From: Anoplolepis gracilipes
Taxonomy: Eukaryota; Arthropoda; Insecta; Hymenoptera; Formicidae
Length of the DNA stretch: 64,000 bases
Reading direction: 5' to 3'
Assembly (NCBI RefSeq): GCF_047496725.1
Contig: NC_132981.1
Location: forward strand, 3,175,001 to 3,239,000
Part shown: one piece after another, positions 1 through 13,370 of the stretch
Numbering within the stretch: position 1 is the first letter of the stretch
How the letters are laid out: the number at the start of each line of letters is the position of its first letter
Made by a program: the position numbers and the translations under genes
Notes under the pieces: generated by a model
Seen by the model: only the letters and a program-made list of their open reading frames with translations
Told to the model about the DNA's origin: nothing
The model's database searches: none

Positions 1-1121
1 GTGGAGTTTGGCTAGACGCGAGTATAATGAAGAGTGCATTTTTTTCCTCCCTCGAGATACATTAGCAAATAAATATTCGTCGCAAACCCGAGTATTGCGA
101 TACTCGCGAGAGATTTTTTTTAAAGGTGCCAAATAATTCCGCTGTCCGGCACGTGAATGTATACGCCCGATAAAAAGTGTAACCGTGATAAAAATTATTA
201 CAGCGTGGTCAAACGTTGTTTCTGCGACGCGATCAATTATCGTCAGCTTTTTCACACCGCTAACTGTATTATGTATATGGGCGACATATTGAATTACCAA
301 AAAAATGGTGAAAAATGTACGCCACGTGCGAACGCAGAGCGAGATGGAAAAATTTACGGTGAAATATACGAATAATGTGCACGCGGCACACGCGCAAAAT
401 AGTGTGCGTATATACGTATACACATGCGCTCGTTGAATCGCATCCGATACAATTTTTGCAGCTGCGTGCGTTTCACGCGCGCTTTTATCAGTAACTCATC
501 GTCACCATGTTTTACACATGCGTTCGCTAATTGATTCAAATTGACTTGTTTTTTAGTCAACTACAATTTGGCGTCCAACTGCGTAACAGATATACGAAAA
601 ATGCAGTATCATCGGCACGCGTACATAGCTTTGTTATTCCAATATATTAATGCTAGAAGGACTCTACAAATCGTCAAATTAACAGATGTAAAATGTTGTT
701 TCTTCGTTAAAATGTCCTCGCCTTTCTTCATGAAAACTTACAATAGATGTAGGCGTAAATTATTTAATATTTTTAATTTAATATCTAATTTTTTTTTATA
801 TAGAAATAATAAAAAATAATTTTCCTACATTTTGAATGAAAAGTATTTTGTCCCGAAATATTTGATGCAGATATTTTTTAATTTAGATGTGTATTCAGTT
901 TTTCTTTTTTTTATAAACGTCTACCAACACATTTTTCGTGTAAAAAAAAAGTAATATCTTAGGGGTAAAATCAATTATCAATTAAACTTCGAATGATACA
1001 TTTAAATGTCAAGTTCTTGTAAGTAGCATGTGTCACGTCGCGCGTCATAAAATATAATGCGTTATGACAAAGGAACGTGTTAAGTATCATAGTTGCATAT
1101 ATCGAGAAAACAATAAGTGTA

Positions 1122-1209
<88 letters not shown>

Positions 1210-2369
1210 TGAAAGAGAGAGAGAGAGAGAGAAAAAGAGAAAATAAAAGAGAATATAATTTAATTATGACTCAATATAATTTAATTTAATTTGACTTAAT
1301 TTTGTTTCCGTTTTAATGATATTTATAATTTTCTCAAACTGCAACCAAACAAAACTGTTATGATAAATCTTTATGCAACTGACCTATATCAAATTTCATA
1401 AAATTGAAGAAACATTCATTTCATAAATCATGCATCTGATTATAAATAAGTCGATAACACGTTGGAAGTAGACACGTGTCTTCGCGGAAGTGTTTGTTTT
1501 GCCAGATTTAAATCAAGATTGCGGATCGCACAAATTTCAGTGAATCTTTATACTTTATATCATCGTGTTTCAGGAAAATTACTTCGCTCTAGTTAAACTT
1601 TTTTCATCGTAAAAAGAAAAAAAAATCTTTTTCCAGGTACGAAATCTTCCTTTCCATTATCTCTTCCGCTCGACAACAATTCTGCTGCAATTACAAACAA
1701 TTGCGCGCTGCAAATGCGTATTCCATAATAGCAAAAAAAAGAAGAAAAAAAAATAAAAAAACAAAAACGAAACCATCATTCTTCCTGTCTCGTTCCGAAT
1801 GAGAAGAAATGATTGCGGTATCCGAACGACCGAGAGGATGAAGTGTCATAAAAGTAGGAAATTTGAAGGCCCTTGCTGATCGGACGGGACCTTGCGAGTG
1901 GAAGCAACTAGGAACGGATATTAAGGTCTCGCAGAAAAACAGGTTCACGATCCGGTCGATGAAATTGGAATCCCAACGGTACGGCTCTCTCGTCGAATCT
2001 TATCACGATAATATACGCGATCGTACCGGACAGAAGAGCAAAGTAAAGAAGGAACACGACGTAAATATCACGGTAACGAATCAAGAACTGCCGAGCTCTC
2101 GTTGGGACGATCGTTGCGTTACCACGACGTTATGATCGACATCGATCTTCCCGAGCACGAGTTTAATCCATCAGATCTCTTCCTCTCTTTCTCTCTCTCG
2201 CTCTCTCTCTCTCTCTCTCGTTACGATTTACTTCTTCTACTTATATAAAGGATTGAAGGCCAAATGTGATGTGTTTTAATTTTTAGGTGAAACAGAAAGT
2301 ACGCGTATATTTTAATTTCCTACGTATGTTTTCCTACGAATGAGACGTCAATTGGTGACTTTTTTCTGT
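1..2369. other. Non-coding AT-rich DNA
   Basis: Short ORFs here lack family features and supporting splice structure. The stretch contains a long GT microsatellite (1129-1206), a GA tract right after it, and a CT tract near 2185-2220. If the minus-strand exon at 10.8 kb is real, this is probably its intron. Confidence 0.5.
1129..1232. repeat. (GT)n microsatellite followed by (GA)n
   Basis: About 39 GT units run almost uninterrupted from 1129 to 1206. A GA-rich tract at 1211-1232 follows. Translations through it (poly-Cys-Val and Arg-Glu) are artefacts. Confidence 0.97.
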
Positions 2370-2942
2370 TTATTTACAAATTACGTCCATGGATTTCGAG
2401 TGAATTAATTCGCTGACAAAAATGTCGGAATATCGGTAAACCCAGCCGGTGGAACTATCGCGGCCATGTTTCACCCGGCTCCGCCAGGTAAAACAAATGC
2501 CCCCACTTAACAAGCGAAAATTTCGCGCCGGGGTTGGCTCTACGCGCGACAATCCCGCCCCCGAAGACGATCTCTTCCGGCGCGCGGAAGATGAAAACTC
2601 CCGGACGTTGGCCCGCAAAAATGTCGAGCGCACGTCGCCATTAATTTTCCCCGCCGTCCCCCGGTCCCGTTCTCTCCGCTGCTCCCTTTTCAACCCCGGC
2701 ATTCTTTCTCTCCTCCTCGCTTTGGGATCCGACTGTCGGCCGTGTTGCTTTAGGTCAGTGCCGTCTCTCGGTTGACGCCGTCTTTCCCCTCGCCTCCTTC
2801 TCAAATCCTGCTCCGTGCTTGGTACCTGACGAGAGGCGACCAGGGGGAGAAGGACGGTAGATAGAAAGAAAGGGCCAAGGTAGAGGGAAAGCATGTACGA
2901 AGGAGAAAGAGAAAGAGCGAGAAAAGGAGACAGAAAAGGAGG

Positions 2943-2943
2943 A

Positions 2944-2978
<35 letters not shown>

Positions 2979-2990
2979 GAGAGAGAGAGA
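2943..2990. repeat. (GA)n tract
   Basis: A near-uninterrupted GA run inside the purine-rich part of the island. Serine-leucine ORFs on the opposite strand are its shadow. Confidence 0.9.
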
Positions 2991-3490
2991 CAGCATCTAA
3001 CGAGCGGTTTAGGAGGGATAAGAAAACCGCCGTCGGTCCTTGGTCCGTGTCCCGGAGAGTTCCATGACTCTTGCATGACTTTTTGGGCCAACCTGCCCTA
3101 CCGTCTACCTTCTGCTACTTTCCTCTCCCTTGCCTCGCCCTGGCCGCTCTCTGTCGAATCGCGTCTTCTCCTCCCTCCGTCTCTCGTCGCGGTTGCCCTT
3201 TCCCCGGTCCATTTCCGACCTGTTCCAGCTTCCACCGAACCGTCCTCGGAGGATCATCCACCTGGCGCCCTCTCTTGTCCGGAGCTCTCCCTCGAGGAGC
3301 GAGAGAAGCGAGAGACGCATCCTTCGCTCTCGTTCCCGTCTCCCTTCGTCCTGCCTCGCGCCCTTCTCGCCACCCTGTGACGCGCGCACCGCCGATCGCA
3401 CGCCCGATTGGGCTCGAGTAATTCGCCAGAGAGCCGAGGGATAACGCGAATAACGGTGAGATAAGCTGCGTATCGTCCAGACATGCTTTT

Positions 3491-3492
<2 letters not shown>

Positions 3493-3530
<38 letters not shown>
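3493..3530. repeat. (TC)n microsatellite
   Basis: An uninterrupted CT/TC run at the right edge of the GC-rich island. Confidence 0.95.
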
Positions 3531-3533
<3 letters not shown>

Positions 3534-3730
3534 TGTTAAAATTTCACCGGCGCGACAATTCGCGATAAATATGAGATTAGCGATACTAAAAAGTACGCAT
3601 CTAAAAATTAACAAATAGTTTTTTTTTAAATATTGTTTAATGATTATTTTTTATTTTTATTTTTAATTATCTATACCTACGATAATATCTTTATTTTGTG
3701 ACATTATTTTATAGAAATACTTTTACAAAT

Positions 3731-3734
<4 letters not shown>

Positions 3735-3764
<30 letters not shown>

Positions 3765-3781
3765 TGTATGTATGTATGTAT
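3735..3781. repeat. (ATGT)n tetranucleotide microsatellite
   Basis: About 11 perfect ATGT units. Confidence 0.96.
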
Positions 3782-4203
3782 AATATTATTATATGTATAT
3801 GTGCGCGCCCCATGATATGGATGATAAAATGTTTGAATGGATAAAAACATCGATAGATATTTTTATAATAGTCATATCAACTCTATTTCTTTAGGATCTC
3901 GTATAGCGAGGGATATAGTTCCCTCGGGGATTTCGCAGACCTCGGGATTATATACGTGCCTAGAATTTACATTTGGTTATACGATCGCTTCTCGCTGGCC
4001 ACGCAAAGCAAAGCCGTTTTGTGGGGATTACATTCCTAGAAAAGTCCCGGCGCGATTAAACATATATGAACGCCGGGCGCGAGATAAACGGCGATATTAA
4101 TCCGCGTTAATGCGATGGGATTTTGGAATGTAACGTATAACAACAAATAAGAGTATTATCGTCCTTTATACAAAAATTTCTTTTTTTTTAACCGTTGACT
4201 AAT

Positions 4204-4273
4204 ACCTCTCTCTCTCTCTCTCTCTCTCCCTCTCCCTCTTCCTCTCTCTTTCTCTCTCTCTCTCTCTCTCTTT
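4204..4273. repeat. Imperfect (CT)n tract
   Basis: Two CT runs joined by CCCT and CTTC interruptions, an aged microsatellite. Confidence 0.9.
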
Positions 4274-6763
4274 CGCTCCGCTTTACGAGAACAGTAAATT
4301 ATTGATTATGTGCCAAATACAACGTTGCCTTGCTACTACTTTGTCATAAGTGCATTTTCTGCGAGGTCGTTTAGAGGAAATATGCGGGCATTGGAGACCG
4401 TTCCAGTTTCCAGTGGAAACTATCCTTCATCCTAGAAATTTGCATTTCTGCGGTAACTAAAGTACGAAATTAAAAACTAGAAAATATTTTTCTCTTTCCT
4501 AGTAAAAAAGAAAAAAAAAAAATTAGAATGAAATGCTGTTCCTTCAAGCTTAATAAATAAAATAATCTCGACATCTCTTGCATCAGTCATCGGGACATGT
4601 AAAATAATAACTATCATCCCCTTGTCGCAATAACGCGTGAGAACAAAATGTCACTACGTATATCCAGATTTTTTTTCCGCATCATACGATTTTTCTAATC
4701 GCGGTAAAAGTAGAGTCGTCGCTTGCACGGTGTTGTAAAATCTATCGCTTCTTCGTGTCGGACGTGCCGTCTCCTTTTCACAGTTCGCGATATTTAAATA
4801 TTCAAATACGCGTCACGCGGCGCGACGAGCCGTCTCGAGTTTGATAGGGCTACTTGAAACTAGGGTAAGTTGCAACAGTCATAAATCTTGCGCCTCTCGT
4901 GAAACGTAACGCGCTACTATTAATTTTGTATTCTACACTTCTTTCGGCGAGATAATAAACCTTGATATTAACATTTCTTACCACAATGCAACGTAACGTT
5001 AATGAAATGATAATGATGCGCAAGTTTATAATATCAATATATGTATAAATGTACGAAAATAGTTCCAATGTAATATAATTAAAAGAAATAAAATAAAAAT
5101 TAAAGAAACAGAGACTGATTTATCTAGTTATTGCATCAAACAGTTAGCCGTAAATTTCACAGACACGCAAAGAAGAAATATGATCCCTCTAATTACAACT
5201 AGCGACTATCTTTCTTTATTACAATTTCAAGCCTCATGATCGATGATAAATCGCAACGATTAGGGGATGACACAGTATGAACCGCTCTTTTTTCTACGTT
5301 TTTTAGCGGTTACAACTTTCTGGACGCAGTTCGGTTCCATCGGTAGACGCTTGCTTACCGTGAATCTCGCTTCCATTACACGACGTCGAAACTGCACTAA
5401 ATTACAGCCTCGAAACCGAAGAGTTGTACCACCGAGTGAATGGATCGAGGCACAAGGGAGGAAAAAAAAAAAAAGAAAAAAGCCCCTTCGCGCCGTCGGC
5501 GAAAATGCTCCGGAACCCGAACGTTATCGTCCATCATCGATGATGTGAACGGTCAGAGACTTTGTAGTTGAAAATTGGAATGATTATATTCTTTAGAGTA
5601 AAATGCGTTTATGAGACAAAGAGTGTGTTTGGCGGCAGAGAAAGAACTTTTAAATCAAATGTCAAAGTGTTACACGCGGAAATGAAATCAGATTATTTAA
5701 TAAAATTGCATTATTTTGAATTTATATATCTCTTGTGTTAATTGCTTAATTCAGAAATGAAAATGTTAAAATTATAAACGTCAAATTCTGTATATTTGCC
5801 ACTTGTGAACAAAATCGATTTCGAGTACGCTTAAAAGCAACGCTAGAAACAAATTTTCGACATTGTTCAACGGATTCCCGTCATTACCCACGAAGTTGCG
5901 TCTCGACAACAACAACTATTATCCAACGTTGGTGGTTGAAGGCGTTGATAGTTGCGGTTGATGACTAGAATAGCGCATACTGGTAGCAGCTGTCATTACC
6001 CAGAGGCAAGCTTGCTCGTGACTAATCCTGCATGCCGATTCACCGTAACCTAGCCTACGAGAACCTGCCTCTATACATATATACATATACACGATTAACG
6101 TACTGGGTTACCCTAGGTTGTCATCCTGCCGCAAGGAAACCAAATCGATAGCGCGCGTGCTACGCGTGAGCGAGCGACCCAGTAACGTGGTATCCGTTTC
6201 GTTTTTATTTCTACAATATACAAACAGCCGAAATTTCCTAGATACTCGATAAATACAATTTGTATGAATTTTGTAAAAATGTTGTAAAAATTTTCCAATA
6301 TTGAAATAACAATCGACTTGCCTCACTGCAATTTGTCAGTCTACTCGAAAAAATGATTGCAAGATTAATATTGTTTAAAAATTCCTGTTTACCTGTATAT
6401 AAAACAGAAACGTCACATTTAATAAAAAAATTGTTATTTTAATGTGTAAATTAATTGGATTGATGCATTCGATTTTATCGATAGCATTTTATATATTAAT
6501 CTCAGTTAAATACATTTATCTGTGTATTTTTCAATAAAATGTAAATTCCATGTAAAATTATATTAATTAAGGTGAAACTTAAATAGAATTTTAGTGCGAT
6601 CGGGATTTAAACATTATCCCTCGTCATGTCAATTACGTTCTGACCGAATGACCGAATGCAAGATAATGTTCGAACGACAAGAGCGAGAGACGCCTAATTT
6701 GCATAGTGGCTTTACACACAGCAGGATAGAAAGACTCGCGTCGAGGAACGCTCTTTTTTTGAC

Positions 6764-6804
<41 letters not shown>

Positions 6805-6810
6805 GCACAC
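6764..6810. repeat. (AC)n microsatellite
   Basis: A perfect AC run to 6796, then decayed AC units to about 6810. Confidence 0.95.
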
Positions 6811-7955
6811 AGATGCATACACGTCACGCTATATTATATGGAAAATTCAACGGACGCTTGCCCACAGAGTTTCGATGTATTTTCTTTTCCCTCATTTATA
6901 CTCTTAGTAACGTTTCTACTGCGAATCCTTCTCTTATTCCTCCTGCCTCTCCCTTCCCCTCTGCACCCCTCTCCCTGTTGGTTCAGATATTTCCACAGCG
7001 TAATGTAATCCGCTTTACCTTGCCTGGGCGCCGCGAGGTTGACATATTTTTTCTCCCTTCGTCGTCTAAAGTACGTGTGCCGTCATACAATGTTCTAAGG
7101 AGGAGCCTTTCCCGCTTTTTCTTTTCGCCCGGTAATACCGTCCCGGCGGATGTAACGCAATATTTTCATTGCGCTCTTTGCCCGCGGCCACGGAAATGAA
7201 TATCGTCTCGTTGCCGATATTAAAGTCAAATCAGCAGGAAAACGTCGGGCTAATATTACCATCCCCAACGAGCCGTTTGATGCAGAAAAAAAGGCCGTAG
7301 CGCGATGAACTTTCCACGGATGTCCCTCCTCTGCGCAGAATTTGTTTCAGTTGTCGTTTTTCTATCTCGACATCATGATATGACTCTCAGAGAGAAAATT
7401 AGGACGGTTTTACACGAATTATCGTATCACGTTGGAGACTCGGGAATATTTTTTTTGTCGAAAAATTCGACATGTTAAAGAAACTTTGATATTTATTTTT
7501 ACATTACAATTTATCCCGGATTTGAAAGAATTTCCCCGCGGCCTTTTAATTACAGTACGGTGAATATATATCGCCCAATTATAATCCGTACGAGAGCAGT
7601 TTTATTGCGCGTCGAAAAGGCGAAGCCCCTCTTGGACGATCCTTCTTCTCTCGGTGAGAGCCTCGCTGCGTAATTGTGTACCTTACGCTCTTCGATCAAC
7701 GTCCGGTAACGAGTTGACATACCGCGCAAAAACGCGGATCGATAGCGTGCTCTGTGCATTGCGGCCGCCGTGTGTCCATCCTTTGCGATCGCGTGTGTGT
7801 ACGTGTCACATGCGCACATGTGATGCGAAATCGTCGACGGGCCTTACCTACACCTACCTACGCTATATGAATAGTCGCAAGAGTCCGAACACGCGACGAA
7901 ATTTCGCGGAGCGATAAGCTTTCGGCGAAGAGGACACTTAAGCGAAAGGTCATAA

Positions 7956-7983
7956 GGGAGGGAGGGGGAGGGGGGAGGGGGGA
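7956..7983 (+). other. G-quadruplex-forming tract (plus strand)
   Basis: Five closely spaced runs of three or more G separated by single A residues (pattern GGGAGGGAGGGGGAGG and onward) meet the usual four-tract quadruplex rule. Confidence 0.6.
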
Positions 7984-8171
7984 GAGGTGAATTCCCCGAA
8001 CTATTGAGAATTAATTCTGCATACCATCCTGCGCATAGTTTCCGCCATACAGAATGGAAATTGAATTTAGATATATCTTTCATAAGAGTCTAAAAGTGAA
8101 AATGTCATACGATAAAAACTTTGTTAGTAAAACGAATGGATTTTGTCTAAAAGATAAATAAAAGATAAATG

Positions 8172-8196
8172 AAAAAAAAAAAAAAAAAAAAAAAAA
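8172..8196. repeat. Poly(A) run
   Basis: 25 consecutive A after AGATAAATG. No recognisable retroposon body or target-site duplication beside it. Confidence 0.95.
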
Positions 8197-10782
8197 TTCT
8201 CCGACACATGCGTTCGTTCAATTTTATTATTATTTTAATTAGACATTGCAAAATTTATATTTCTCAAGCAATATCATCAATCGTCGTGCGCACGTTGGAA
8301 ATGCAATCGTGTCGTGTATTTACATCGAGATTAATTCGCATTACGAAACATTCTGCCGTCGAACTTTAAATACGATATACTATTTACTTTGCCGGCACTT
8401 TGCATCACGCCGCCAGCCCGTTGTTTACGTAATAAACATTCTTCTTCGTGATAAAGAGCGCGCTTAGGCGGGCGGAAGAGGTTTCTTTCAGGGCATTTCT
8501 TCGGAGAACACGAGGTTTCGAGGTGGGAAGGTACTTTGTCTTTACACCATCGCGCGTGCAGTGTTGGATGCTGAAGATTTTTTTTTTTTATAAATCGCTT
8601 TTATAGCCTGCTATCAGGTCGCTGTATAAATAATATCCATTTATCCCCCGCAACGCTTAATATTTACAGCGAGTTTATTTACACTTTTTTTTTCGCTTAA
8701 GCACCTATAATGTTACTAATAACCAGACAGAGTATAACCTACTAATTATCCAATATCTTTTAATAATGCTCGTTGGATTAAATATTTCATCGATCATAGT
8801 TATATCATATTATTCTCACGAGATAGAAATTTTGTTAAAATCCATTTTTCTTGTAATCCTCGATTTACAGAGAATGTAAATGAATAGCTTTTACAGGCTA
8901 TCTATATTTATATAATTTTTTATTTATGCATAACGAGTTTGACTTTGTCCGTCAAATCGTGTCACTGAATCGCGACCTTTGGTGCCAGAAAAAGAGTCTC
9001 GATCATGAAAGAACAGATGTGATGCAGCCGATAAAAAGCAGTAAATAATGGTAAACAACGCGAACAAGGTTAAAAAATACCTTTCCCGTCATGCGACCAA
9101 AAGATGATGCATAATTCCTGCGCACGTAACTTTTGTATCTTTCTTTCATTATCTTATAGCCCGTCGCGTTCACTAAGGTGGAAACTTCTTTTTCAAGAAA
9201 AAGAAGGGAAGATGATTGTCGTTCGTTTCCGGATAACGTCTTTTCAACACATCGCGAAATTCAATCACGAGCGTCCCCGTCAAAAAATTCAACGAATAAA
9301 ATCATATTTTGGAATGTATTTCGGTCTCCGCGACAAGCTATTGAATTCTTTGCATTGTTATTGCCAACGTGAGGAAGTAAATGGAAGTTGCATTTCCAGC
9401 TGCATAATTGATGCAGTTTCAGTCTATACGCAGCTTGCGTAAGAATAATTTTAATTCTTGCGGTTTCTACGTTCTAGGAATTTAAGAACTTAGAAGTGTT
9501 AAAATCAATGATTGACCTCAGATGTATTTTAAATATTAATAAATATATATAATGGTAATATAATTTATAAATAAAATAATATTTAATATTTTTCAAATTT
9601 TTATTCAACTTGAAACTGCAAGTATCCAAGTGCCAGATATCTTATCAATTGTAAATAAAAATATCCACGTTTTAGAACTATAATTAGACAGACACACACA
9701 CACACACACACATATATATAATACACAAAATATAAATTTAGGAAAGAATCAGTCTTCTAAAAAATGCCAAAATTATTTAGTAGATCACTTCGTGTTTAAA
9801 ATTTCATCTGATACAAATCTCCCTTTGTTTAATACCCGACAACGATTAATTCGCATTTCCTTCATAATGCGATATAGTCGCACGTGTACGATAATCGATC
9901 TCCGGCAACTACGAAACCGCGCAGAGTAAGGTAACGTTTAACTATGCGCGCTATAAGTTAGTGCCTAGTTTCATACTAAGAAATTCTCTTCTCGCTCGTT
10001 GTGTCACTCGCGGCGTGGAAGGTTAAGCTGTTGCACGACGGATTATCGATCCGCGGCGGAAAAAAAAGACCGTTGCAATGCGTCCTATTTTAGGCTACGA
10101 GCGAACGAGGTTTCGCGACGCGTTGTTCGGCTTGATTCTCTTTTCGTTGCAATCGACCAGACTTCACTCGTCAATTTTTATGCGGTATTTCAATGGCTAA
10201 TCAACCGACAAACGCCACTCACGTGACACTTGCACGTGTATGTACGTACAACTTACATGCACACATATTTGAAATAAAAGTACCGGAATAAAGTTGTATA
10301 TATAAAGAATATACAATAATGAAAAAGCAACACAGTTATTAAATTCTTATTTTCTTATATTATTTATATAAAGCATCGAGGATTATTTTTATTTATATAG
10401 TTCCGTAAAGTTAATATGCATCAACTTTTAAATATTTAATTTCTAATCAATTAAATAGATTTTGCATTAACAAAAATTTGTATAAAACTTAAGCATATTC
10501 TTACTGCACACATGAGCAAGAATTTTAAATATTTTCATATATATGTGATGTATTATTTTTGGCTTTTAAAAAGATTATTTAATTCATTACATTTTCATGA
10601 TCTAACGATTTAACTAATTTAACATCTGATCTAATGCTCAAATCTGCATTATTTTAACACTTTTTCCTAAATTTTCAATTAACTTGCCGCAATTTAATTT
10701 GTATATAGAATAAAAAATTTCATACATATAGATATGTGTGTGTGTGTCCCTCTCTAGATATAAAAAATAATTTCAAACTCAC

Positions 10783-10826
10783 CAATAGGTGCGCAACAGC
10801 GGAGTTGTAGTTTCTGACATTTATCT
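10783..10826 (-). CDS. Candidate first coding exon of an unidentified minus-strand gene (partial)
   Basis: On the minus strand a pyrimidine-containing acceptor (ATTTTACAG) precedes a 44-bp exon that ends at a consensus donor (TATTG|GTGAGT). An ATG at 10820 opens 12 codons, MSETTTPLLRTY, plus two bases. The TPLL piece resembles the acidic or threonine-rich dileucine tails seen at the N-termini of many transporters, but this is too short to name a family. About 470 bp upstream a GC-rich stretch ends at another donor (GGTTGAG|GTAAAT at 11296), fitting an untranslated first exon. No convincing continuation exon was found between 1 and 10,770, so the next exon would lie beyond the left edge. Two good splice sites around a sensible N-terminus are suggestive but could be chance. 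Confidence 0.4.
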
Positions 10827-11295
10827 CTGTAAAATATAAATATAATTATATCAAATTATACACATATATGTATTGTAGATTATAAAATAATTATTAATTT
10901 CTCAAAAATAACGAACGCGTGCAAAAATGTTTTATTCATCTATTTAAATACATCTCTAATAGAAGATAATTTTGGAAAAAGCTTTTATTAAATAAACTTT
11001 TAGAATTTAATAAATAAAGATTTCATTTTTATATACATACACAAATAATAATCTAGACAATTATAAATCTTAATAATGTTAAAAATATCACACGTACATA
11101 ATATACACATATACACGCGTGTATGTATGTCTTAAAATATATTAAATAAAAAGATAATTTACATACGTCATATTACATTATTATATTACAAAATTAGTGA
11201 ATAATACGGAAATCAGTATGTAATCATTGCAGATATAAACGATGAATTTCAATAAATCAATAATGAATAAGTTATATATTATGAATTTTATTTAC

Positions 11296-11560
11296 CTCAA
11301 CCGTTGCTCCGTCTTTGCCCGATGCCCTCCTTGGCCTCGTCGTCTTTCTCTCAGGTTGTCAGAGTTGCAAAGGTTGTCATTCTCATATGTCGTACTTGCT
11401 CGCAATTAATTACGATCGCGCGCGAAATACTGAATACGAACGCACGACACTTTGCACGGCACTCCCGAAAACTAAACAAGATGCGGATCATGTTTGCAGG
11501 TCAATAAAAATAGACACGCGACACTTTGCACGGCACTGCTGAACTTAGACGCGTGACAAA
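11296..11560 (-). promoter_or_regulatory. Candidate promoter / 5' untranslated exon for the minus-strand gene
   Basis: This is a GC-rich patch inside AT-rich DNA. On the minus strand it ends at GGTTGAG|GTAAAT, which could splice to the acceptor at 10826. It contains a 19-bp direct repeat at 11445-11463 and 11519-11537. The exact transcription start cannot be placed. Confidence 0.3.
11445..11537. repeat. Pair of 19-bp direct repeats, 74-bp period
   Basis: CGACACTTTGCACGGCACT occurs at 11445-11463 and again at 11519-11537 without a mismatch, in the candidate promoter patch. The intervening sequence is not repeated. Confidence 0.85.
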
Positions 11561-12616
11561 TTATTCATCTACAACAGAAATTAACATTCAGAAATTAATG
11601 CAATTTATTTCATAACTGCGATCGATTATAAACGAATCAATATCCCGTTTTCTTTTCAAAAGAAATATAATTAAAATATATGCTCTACAAGACGAGCATT
11701 GGCCAACATAACGCGCCTCTTGTTTTACTTGAAATATTTTTTTCTAATATATTATAAAATAAATTGTATAAAATACATAATGTCAAAATTTTAATGTATC
11801 ATAAATTAATTATTATTAATAAATTGTCGATACATGACCGATGTTCATGTTATTTGGATCCAATCATTCGATCCAATAAACGACGAATCGTGTAGTATAA
11901 TGCGTTTCCAATCTGATAACAGTAGGCAAATTACATGTAAATTAGCGAAGAAACGTGAGAATTTATTCGAATGTGGTTACTAATTGTTTGTAGAAAGCGA
12001 TCGCATTCGACACGTCGTGATACTTGTCACGCTCTCGCAATCATATTTCGAGAGATAATACGACGACACACGAAACGGCTCACAACGTGCCTACTTGCTG
12101 GAGCCTCGGTGCGCGAATGACGACAAGGCCGTGGAATGTCAACGACAGCGCGGCGAAATTTGGCAATGTTTTCCCCCACTCTGTCACGTAGCTATACTCA
12201 GGAATGTTGTTATTCTTATATATCCTTACGAACAGAACTGAAGGTTATCAGTGCGCGATTCGTAAGTAGACAATTCATACTTATAATAGTAACTATTTCA
12301 CGCAATTTATACACTTTATTGAAACCGAAGAGACTGGAAATAGAAATTCTTATCATTTTATTGTAATCTTTACGAGCAATATATAAGTGTTTCTTTAATA
12401 ATTTCTTAATAATGTTTCTTTAATAATATTTGAATATCATTTTCAAGTTTCCGTCATTGTCGGAATATCTCGAGTACATGACGGATCAATTTCAGTCGAG
12501 TGGCGACGTCGCGATGCGCTTTAATTAGTCAATATAGTCGTTATATTAATCCCGTATTTTAATATTTATCAATCGTGTTGCTTTATAAATAATTAATTTA
12601 TTTTTACAATATATAA

Positions 12617-12619
<3 letters not shown>

Positions 12620-12669
<50 letters not shown>
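12620..12669. repeat. (AT)n microsatellite
   Basis: About 25 AT units. Confidence 0.95.
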
Positions 12670-12672
<3 letters not shown>

Positions 12673-13272
12673 TTCATCGTATATATAAAATATCGTTTCT
12701 AAAATTTAGAATTATTTAGATTATTTATATTATACAGGGGAAGATACTTGCGTTATAAATATTTGTGAAAAAATTTTATTTGACATTCATAAGCGAAATT
12801 TTTTTAAATTGAATATATGCACAGACGATGCTGTTATGGTAAAAATAAACCAATATTAAAAGTGCAATCTCTATTTTAGTTTCTTTATCTAACAAATATA
12901 AAATTACACAATGTAATATAATATACAAAAAATAAGATAATGACAAATATATCTTTATACAAAATCGAAAATGAGTGAAAATAATAGACAAAATATATAC
13001 AAATATATAGGTACTCTACTAAATAAATTCTCGTCTCTTTCTTTGATAAATAAAATTATATAACAAATATAATATTTTATAACACCAAAGTGGCCCGTAA
13101 AAAAGATTGTCAGAAATCTCGAAGCATACATATCGCGCTAATCTTTCTTATTACTTTTGCATATCTGAATACGCGCATGAATTAATTTAATCTAATATAT
13201 CATGGCTATATTAAATTTATTATACAAAAATAAACTCATAATGTCAACTTTGTCAACATTAATTGAGCAGTT

Positions 13273-13273
<1 letters not shown>

Positions 13274-13322
<49 letters not shown>
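13274..13322. repeat. (AG)n / (AAAGAG)n tract
   Basis: AAAGAG units pass into a perfect AG run. Confidence 0.92.
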
Positions 13323-13370
13323 TGACCGTATTTTTGTGTAATATTAGAATAATAACAGACCGATCTTTTG

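Larger units (their letters stand above)
2400..3530. other. GC-rich island with purine/pyrimidine switches
   Basis: This CpG-rich block has a pyrimidine-rich plus strand at about 2640-2800, becomes purine-rich at 2820-3000, and is pyrimidine-rich again at 3070-3400. It ends with a donor-like site (AACG|GTGAGA at about 3453). Several frames are open on both strands because of base composition; none looks like a conserved protein. A promoter, a non-coding first exon or neutral sequence are all possible. Confidence 0.45.
3531..10782. other. Non-coding, mostly AT-rich; possible intron
   Basis: No recognisable gene. Contents: (ATGT)n at 3735-3781, CT tracts at 4204-4273, (AC)n at 6764-6796, a GC-richer patch at 6900-7900, a G-quadruplex candidate at 7956-7983 and an A25 run at 8172-8196. 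ORFs of 60-200 codons here run through microsatellites or lack any domain. It would be intronic if the exon at 10.8 kb is genuine. Confidence 0.5.
11561..13370. other. AT-rich non-coding DNA
   Basis: No gene seen. Contains a long AT microsatellite (12620-12669) and a GA tract (13274-13322). Confidence 0.6.

Noticed and set aside
2370..2996. 208-codon minus-strand ORF
   Set aside because: It starts in a GA/CT microsatellite (poly-Ser-Leu) and continues through GC-rich sequence. No conserved features.
5350..5420. Possible second coding exon for the minus-strand gene at 10.8 kb (donor CACG|GTAAGC)
   Set aside because: The frame is open after joining, but the acceptor lacks a pyrimidine tract and the peptide shows nothing recognisable.
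6594..7199. 201-codon ORF
   Set aside because: It runs through the AC microsatellite (Thr-His repeat), with no ATG at the frame start and no domain.
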